A stretch of DNA of 64,000 nt, taken from NCBI RefSeq assembly GCF_014873485.1, contig NZ_JADBDT010000001.1, forward strand, positions 2,170,001-2,234,000, read 5' to 3'. The stretch is from Sphingopyxis sp. OAS728 (GTDB taxonomy: Bacteria; Pseudomonadota; Alphaproteobacteria; Sphingomonadales; Sphingomonadaceae). The position numbers and the translations under genes are program-made. Shown in pieces: positions 59,722 through 64,000 of the stretch. The notes beneath the pieces were generated by a model. The model was not told where the DNA came from. It saw only the letters and a list, made by a program, of their open reading frames with translations, and ran no database searches. Position 1 is the stretch's first letter, and each line of letters starts with the position of its first letter.

Positions 59722-61385
59722 GTCGGCTCCAGCAGTCGTTCGGCCTGCGCGCGCGCTTCGGCGGTGACTTCGGCGCCCGAAAGCATGCGCGCTATTTCTT
59801 CGCGACGGCCGGCTTCGTCGAGTGCGTGTACGCTGGTGCGCGTCACCGTGCCCTCGCTCGACTTGGCGATGATGAAATGCGTCGCGCCCTTCGCCGCGAC
59901 CTGTGGGCTGTGAGTTACCGCGAGCAATTGCTTGCCCGCCCCGGCGAGCCGCGCGAGGCGTTCGCCGATCGCCGATGCAACCGCGCCGCCGACGCCGCGG
60001 TCGATTTCGTCGAAGATGATCGTGTCCGCGCCGCCCTCTTCGGCGAGCGCGACCTTCAGTGCGAGGATGAAGCGCGAAAGTTCGCCGCCCGATGCGATCT
60101 TGGCGAGCGGCGCGAACGGGGCACCGGGGTTGGTCGAGATGAGAAACTCGACGCGGTCCATGCCGTCCGCTCCCCAACGATCCGCAGGCAGGCGTTCGAC
60201 GAGCGTCTGGAAACGCGCAGCGTCGAGCTTGAGTGGCACCAGTTCACCCGCAACGGCAGCATCGAGGCGGGTTGCGGCCTTGGCGCGCTGATCGGACAGC
60301 GCCGTCGCGGCGTGGGTGTAGGCCGCGGCAGTTTCGGCGACCGCGGCCTCGAGCTTGGCGAGCCCCGCGCTGCCCCCTTCGATCGCGTCGAGCCTCGCGG
60401 CGAGCGTGCCGGTCAGTTCGGCGAGTTCGTCGGGCTGGACATTATGCTTGCGCGCCATCGCGCGGAGTTCGAACAGGCGCGTCTCGGTCGCCTCGAGCCG
60501 TTCGGGGTCATATTCCATCGCTCGCGCGGCTTCATGCAGCTTGCTCTCGGCCTCGTCGGCCTCGATGATCGCGCGGTCGAGCCCCGCGAGTGCCTCGGCG
60601 AGCAACGGATGATCCCCCGCGAGCCGGTCGAGCCGCCGCGCTGCGCCGCGAAGCTGCGCGGGACCGCTGTCGCTCCCTTCGAACGCTTCCATGATCGCGC
60701 CAAGGTCGCCCGCGACCTTCTCGCCCTTTTGCATCGCCGCGCGCGCTTCGGAGAGTTCGGCATCTTCGCCGGGTTGGGGGCCAAGCGCCTGCAATTCGGC
60801 GACGCAATGCTCGAGCCATTCGCGGTCGCGTTCGGCCTCCGAAATTGCGGCGCGCGCGGCGGCAAGCCGATCCTCGGCGCCACGCCATGCGGCATGGGCG
60901 GCAGCAACGCCGCGGGTGTCGGCGCGCGCATAGGCGTCGAGCAGCGCGCGGTGCCCGGCGGGCGCGAGCAGGCCGCGATCATCGTGCTGGCCGTGGATTT
61001 CGACGAGATGGGCTCCGACTTCGCGCAGCAGCGCCGCCGAACAGGGCTGGTCGTTGAGGAAAGCGCGGCTGCCACCGTCGGCCTTCAATGTGCGGCGGAT
61101 CAGCAGCGGCTCGCCGCTTTCCATTGTGATGTCATTCTCGGCGAGCAGCGCGGCGAGCTTGGTCCCCGATGCTGGCGCGACAAAACTCGCGGTCACCTGG
61201 GCCTTGTCGGTGCCCTGCCGCACCAGCGCATTGTCGGCACGCGCACCGAGCGCGAGGCCCAATGCGTCGAGCAGGATCGACTTCCCCGCTCCGGTCTCGC
61301 CCGTCAGCACACCCAGCCCGGCCTCGAAATCGAGGTCGAGCCGTTCGATCAGGACGATGTTGGCGATGGATAAAGCGGTTAGCAC
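59718..61385 (-). CDS. recN: DNA repair protein RecN
   Basis: A 555-residue SMC-like ATPase. Walker A is TGETGAGKS (28-36), and the signature and Walker B region appears as SGGELSRFILALKVALAEEG...IIFDEIDRGVGGAV. The middle (about 160-360) is a coiled coil with a short hinge. RecN acts early in double-strand-break repair. It is followed by the coupled oxygenase, GNAT, ABM and ligA genes, and preceded at 47 bp by bamD. Confidence 0.95.
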   Translation of the reverse strand: MLTALSIANIVLIERLDLDFEAGLGVLTGETGAGKSILLDALGLALGARADNALVRQGTDKAQVTASFVAPASGTKLAALLAENDITMESGEPLLIRRTLKADGGSRAFLNDQPCSAALLREVGAHLVEIHGQHDDRGLLAPAGHRALLDAYARADTRGVAAAHAAWRGAEDRLAAARAAISEAERDREWLEHCVAELQALGPQPGEDAELSEARAAMQKGEKVAGDLGAIMEAFEGSDSGPAQLRGAARRLDRLAGDHPLLAEALAGLDRAIIEADEAESKLHEAARAMEYDPERLEATETRLFELRAMARKHNVQPDELAELTGTLAARLDAIEGGSAGLAKLEAAVAETAAAYTHAATALSDQRAKAATRLDAAVAGELVPLKLDAARFQTLVERLPADRWGADGMDRVEFLISTNPGAPFAPLAKIASGGELSRFILALKVALAEEGGADTIIFDEIDRGVGGAVASAIGERLARLAGAGKQLLAVTHSPQVAAKGATHFIIAKSSEGTVTRTSVHALDEAGRREEIARMLSGAEVTAEARAQAERLLEPT

Positions 61386-61432
61386 GAGCCGTCCTTACCG
61401 CAGAACAAAGGCAGAATCTATTCCCGGCGAAA

Positions 61433-62227
61433 TCAGGCGCTCGGAGCGTGTTTCTGCATCAGCTTGTAGGCGCGCTCATACCATTCATTGCCCGGATAGT
61501 TGGCGCCGAGCACCGCGGCCGACTTCTTCGCCTCCGCCGGGATACCGAGCGCGAGATAGCATTCGGTCAGGCGATAGAGCGCCTCGGGCGTGTGGCTCGT
61601 CGTCTGGAATTTGTCGACGACCTCGCGGAAGCGGATCGACGCGGCGAGCCAGTTCGAGCTCCGCTGATAGAAACGGCCGATTTCCATTTCCTTGCCGGCG
61701 AGGTGATCCTGCACCAGGTCGACCTTGAGCCGCGCGTCGGACGCATAGCGGCTGTCGGGATAGCGGCGGATCACTTCGCCGAGTGCATTCTGCGCCTGCT
61801 GGGTGATTTTCTGGTCGCGGGTGACGTCGCTGATCTGCTCATAATAGCTGAGGCCGATCAGATAATAAGCGTAGGGCGCGTCCTTGTTGCCCGGGTGGAT
61901 CGCGAGGAAACGCTGCGCGGCCTCGATCGCCGGGGTATATTCGCGGTCCATATAATAGCTGAAGGAGCTCATCAGCTGCGCGCGGCGCGCCCAGGGCGAA
62001 TAGGGATGCTGGCGCTCGACCTCGTCGAACAGCGCCGCGGCGAGGCCATATTGCCGGCGGTCGAGCCGGTCCTGCGCCGCGCGGTACAACGTGTTGACGT
62101 CGCGTGCGACGTAGCGCGTGTCCTTCTTCACATTGCCGCCCCCGGCGCAGGCCGCCAGCATCGGAGTGATCACAAGTGCGGCGGCGAGCAGGCGCATGGT
62201 CGCGCGCGAGGGGGCAAAACGAGTCAT
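61433..62227 (-). CDS. bamD: outer membrane protein assembly factor BamD
   Basis: From ATG 62227 the protein has 264 residues; ATG 62197 is also possible. It has a lipoprotein signal with lipobox LAAC (Cys about 27) and five tetratricopeptide-like repeats (LYRAAQDRLDRRQYGLAAAL, PYAYYLIGLSYYEQ, ASDARLKVDLVQDHLAGKE). BamD is an essential lipoprotein of the BAM complex that inserts outer-membrane barrels. It heads the bamD-recN-...-ligA run, whose core is conserved in alphaproteobacteria. Confidence 0.95.
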   Translation of the reverse strand: MTRFAPSRATMRLLAAALVITPMLAACAGGGNVKKDTRYVARDVNTLYRAAQDRLDRRQYGLAAALFDEVERQHPYSPWARRAQLMSSFSYYMDREYTPAIEAAQRFLAIHPGNKDAPYAYYLIGLSYYEQISDVTRDQKITQQAQNALGEVIRRYPDSRYASDARLKVDLVQDHLAGKEMEIGRFYQRSSNWLAASIRFREVVDKFQTTSHTPEALYRLTECYLALGIPAEAKKSAAVLGANYPGNEWYERAYKLMQKHAPSA

Positions 62228-62288
62228 GCGCGCGGTATAGCCACAGCGCGGATGAACGCAAAATAAATGATGGGGTCCCGGCGCAGCT

Positions 62289-62996
62289 TTACGGCGCCTT
62301 GACGACACAGCCCTGTAGCGCGTTCGCCGGCGCCGGGACGCGGCGCGCGGTCTTGATCGTCACTTGCGGCTCAAGCATCTGGCCGACCATCACGCCCTCG
62401 CCCGCGGTCGGGGAGATCGGGGCGTTGAAAATCGCCTCGGCCACCTCGGCGCCCGCGACGATTTCGCCGAACACCGCGAAGCCGACGCCATCGCCGCCGG
62501 GCGCGTCGGCGTTGAACCCCTTGATGTCCGACAGGAGCAGGAAGAAGTCGCTCGTCGCATCGCCGGGATTGAGCCGCGCCATCGACAGCGCGCCCTTGCA
62601 GTTGGTGAGTCCCGTCTTCGTCGTCGGCTCGTGCGCGATCGGCGGGAAATTCTTGCGTGCGTCGCCGCGGTTGCCCGCCTGCACCAGCTGGTTGGCCGGA
62701 CCCCAGCTTTTGGTCGAACGGTAGAATTTGAACCCGTCCATCCGCTTGGCATCGACATAGCGCAGGAAATTGCCGGCGGTGATCGGCGCGCGCTTGTTTT
62801 CGATCCGCAAGGTAATCGTCCCGAGATCGGTCACAAGCGCGACATAGGGCCGCGTGTCGGCCTCGACCACCGAGGTGACGGGCGCCGGTACCGGCGGCAC
62901 CGACGGCGGCAATTGGGTCGCCTGCGGCGGAACGGAGGTCGATTGGGCGGCGAGCGCGAGCGCGGAGAGAAGCGTGGTCAGCATGGCGCCGATCAT
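62289..62996 (-). CDS. periplasmic cyclophilin-type peptidyl-prolyl isomerase
   Basis: A 235-residue protein with a signal peptide (MIGAMLTTLLSALALAAQS), a Pro-rich linker and a cyclophilin domain (about 50-225). KFYRSTKSW and SDFFLLLSDIKGFNADAP are the cyclophilin core; FGEIVAGAEVAEAI follows. The catalytic Arg of human cyclophilin falls in the FYRSTK stretch. It assists protein folding in the periplasm. ATG 62984 is an alternative start. It ends 61 bp upstream of bamD. Confidence 0.88.
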   Translation of the reverse strand: MIGAMLTTLLSALALAAQSTSVPPQATQLPPSVPPVPAPVTSVVEADTRPYVALVTDLGTITLRIENKRAPITAGNFLRYVDAKRMDGFKFYRSTKSWGPANQLVQAGNRGDARKNFPPIAHEPTTKTGLTNCKGALSMARLNPGDATSDFFLLLSDIKGFNADAPGGDGVGFAVFGEIVAGAEVAEAIFNAPISPTAGEGVMVGQMLEPQVTIKTARRVPAPANALQGCVVKAP

Positions 62997-63096
62997 AAAC
63001 GCAATGCGCCGATCTAGGCGAGTGGTTTCCAGCGCGATTGGAAAATGCCGAAACCCCGTCTAGGCATGCCCACCGAACGAGCGAAAGAGGAATGTG

Positions 63097-63774
63097 ATGA
63101 GCGAGACGCCGAACCGTGACGCCGCACCCGAGCCGGCCCGGCCCGCACCGGACCCCACGGCAATCGGAACGCGTCTTCTGCGCTATCTGCCGCTGATCAC
63201 GATCGCGCATTTCCTGATCGGCCTACCCGCGCTGATCGCGTCGCTCGCGCTCGCCTATTTCGCCTTCGTCCAAGCCGACGCGACGCAGAAGATGCAGACG
63301 GGCGGGGTAATGCCCTTCGTCACCTTCGGGACAAGCAATGGGGACAAGGATGGCAACCAGGATATTGCGCTGACGCTGACGAACAATGGTGTCGGCCCCG
63401 CGATTCTCGGCCCGATCGAAATCCGCTATGAAGGCAGGCCGATCGCCACCCCGATCGATTTGCTCACGGCATGCTGTACGCGGGATGCGCGCGCCGTGCG
63501 CCTTTCCACCTCGCCGTCGACCGGGATCGCCGTGCGCCCCGGAGAAACCATCGAATTCGTCAGCCTGCCGCGCACCCCCGAATCCGAGAAAGTCTGGCAG
63601 ACACTCAACAAGGAGCGGTGGAAGCTGAAGGTCAGGGCATGTTATTGCTCGATCTTCAACGATTGCTGGGTGACCGAAGGCATGCAGGGATTGCCGAAAG
63701 CCGTGAAGAAATGCCCCGCCAACTGGTCGCTCTATCGCGAAGACGCCGGAAACCGGATCGCGGGTGGATCCTAG
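63097..63774 (+). CDS. single-pass membrane protein of unknown function
   Basis: From ATG 63097, with AAAGAGG just upstream, the protein has 225 residues. A Pro/Ala-rich N-terminus precedes one membrane helix (about 30-58, LLRYLPLITIAHFLIGLPA), and a beta-rich extracytoplasmic region follows with VMPFVTFGTS and LTLTNNGVGPAILGPIEIRY, and several Cys residues (LTACCTRD, VRACYCSIFNDCWV) that could form disulfides. I do not recognise a family. Confidence 0.65.
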   Translation: MSETPNRDAAPEPARPAPDPTAIGTRLLRYLPLITIAHFLIGLPALIASLALAYFAFVQADATQKMQTGGVMPFVTFGTSNGDKDGNQDIALTLTNNGVGPAILGPIEIRYEGRPIATPIDLLTACCTRDARAVRLSTSPSTGIAVRPGETIEFVSLPRTPESEKVWQTLNKERWKLKVRACYCSIFNDCWVTEGMQGLPKAVKKCPANWSLYREDAGNRIAGGS

Positions 63775-63782
63775 TTCGGGTA

Positions 63783-63806
63783 GCGGTCCGGGGTGACGAG
63801 GAAGGG
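63783..63806. repeat. degenerate half of the 55.7 kb REP-type repeat
   Basis: GTCCGGGGTGACGA here is identical to a 14 bp stretch at 55787-55800 in the complete REP-like pair. The other half of the element is missing, so this is a truncated or decayed copy. The remaining sequence to 64000 (about 200 bp) contains no gene I can support; a minus-strand frame that looks partly coding is created by this repeat. Confidence 0.6.
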
Positions 63807-64000
63807 GATCGAAGCGATGGGGAAGAAATGACCCAGCACAATCATCGCATTGAATTTCCGGGCGCAGCGCCTATCTTCATGTCGCGGGCCGGGCCCCTCT
63901 GACGATCCTGTGGATCGTGATGTCGGACCGCATCGGGGATATCCGATGTTGGCTCGACCTATATGCTTTCCAAGCCACATCGGTACCTCGGTTGGATCAC

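Noticed and set aside
63771..63980. Minus-strand ORF with a coding-like C-terminus near the right edge
   Set aside because: Part of its sequence is the degenerate REP copy at 63783-63806, the rest shows no domain, and there is no ribosome binding site.

Overview
This 64 kb window is GC-rich, gene-dense chromosomal DNA from an alphaproteobacterium, most likely a sphingomonad (Sphingopyxis-like; an inference from gene content, not tested). The grounds are a CtrA response regulator, a lone beta-carotene hydroxylase crtZ, a bamD-recN-ligA neighbourhood, TonB-dependent uptake, many GTG and TTG starts, and intergenic inverted repeats of kinds I associate with sphingomonads. No rRNA, tRNA, CRISPR array, prophage or intact insertion sequence is visible.

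Layout. 1-2.8 kb: divergent pirin and LysR, then ctrA with a perfect CtrA box and a strong terminator, then a secreted SRPBCC protein. 2.9-7.0 kb: a padR, membrane protein and serine hydrolase module lying between a decayed and an intact copy of an acyltransferase C-terminus. 7.1-12.2 kb: a flavin-type PNPOx protein, parC, and a GGDEF-EAL protein with all motifs intact. 12.2-15.1 kb (minus): DUF1285, CoA-pyrophosphatase NUDIX, CCA-adding enzyme, and a GNAT. 15.1-15.4 kb: a 266 bp nested-palindrome element. 15.4-16.6 kb: folB and a pteridine-reductase-like SDR. 16.7-25.4 kb: metabolic and detoxification genes (ALDH, two-oxoglutarate oxygenase, SMP-30, GlcG/HbpS, VIT transporter, DUF488, DUF2855, GST, HAD, LysR). 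25.4-31.2 kb: scoA and scoB separated by a lipoprotein acid phosphatase, a second serine hydrolase, an epimerase and a GST. 31.2-35.5 kb: crtZ, leuCD, a quinone oxidoreductase, DUF167. 35.6-38.2 kb: sdhCDA without sdhB. 38.4-40.3 kb: a TbpB-like surface lipoprotein with a hypervariable Thr-Pro tract. 40.6-45.8 kb: alanine dehydrogenase with its Lrp regulator, a globin-type soluble chemoreceptor, an SDR and prmA. 45.9-48.5 kb: two tandem paralogous secreted proteins of unknown function and phenylalanine hydroxylase. 48.5-54.4 kb (minus): a six-gene run DUF2946, TonB receptor, PepSY protein, modABC. 54.5-63 kb (minus): sterol-desaturase-like hydroxylase; ligA, ABM protein, GNAT, oxygenase, recN, bamD; cyclophilin.

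How the genes fit together. Most runs are short operons joined by ATGA, GTGA or TGATG stop/start overlaps. Three deserve attention: the metal-uptake genes fused to a molybdate ABC transporter; the three extra genes coupled between recN and ligA; and the pterin pair folB/FolM-like, which could make the reduced pterin cofactor for the phenylalanine hydroxylase encoded 32 kb away. The least explained structures are the 266 bp nested palindrome, the tandem paralogue pair, and the duplicated acyltransferase tail flanking the padR module.
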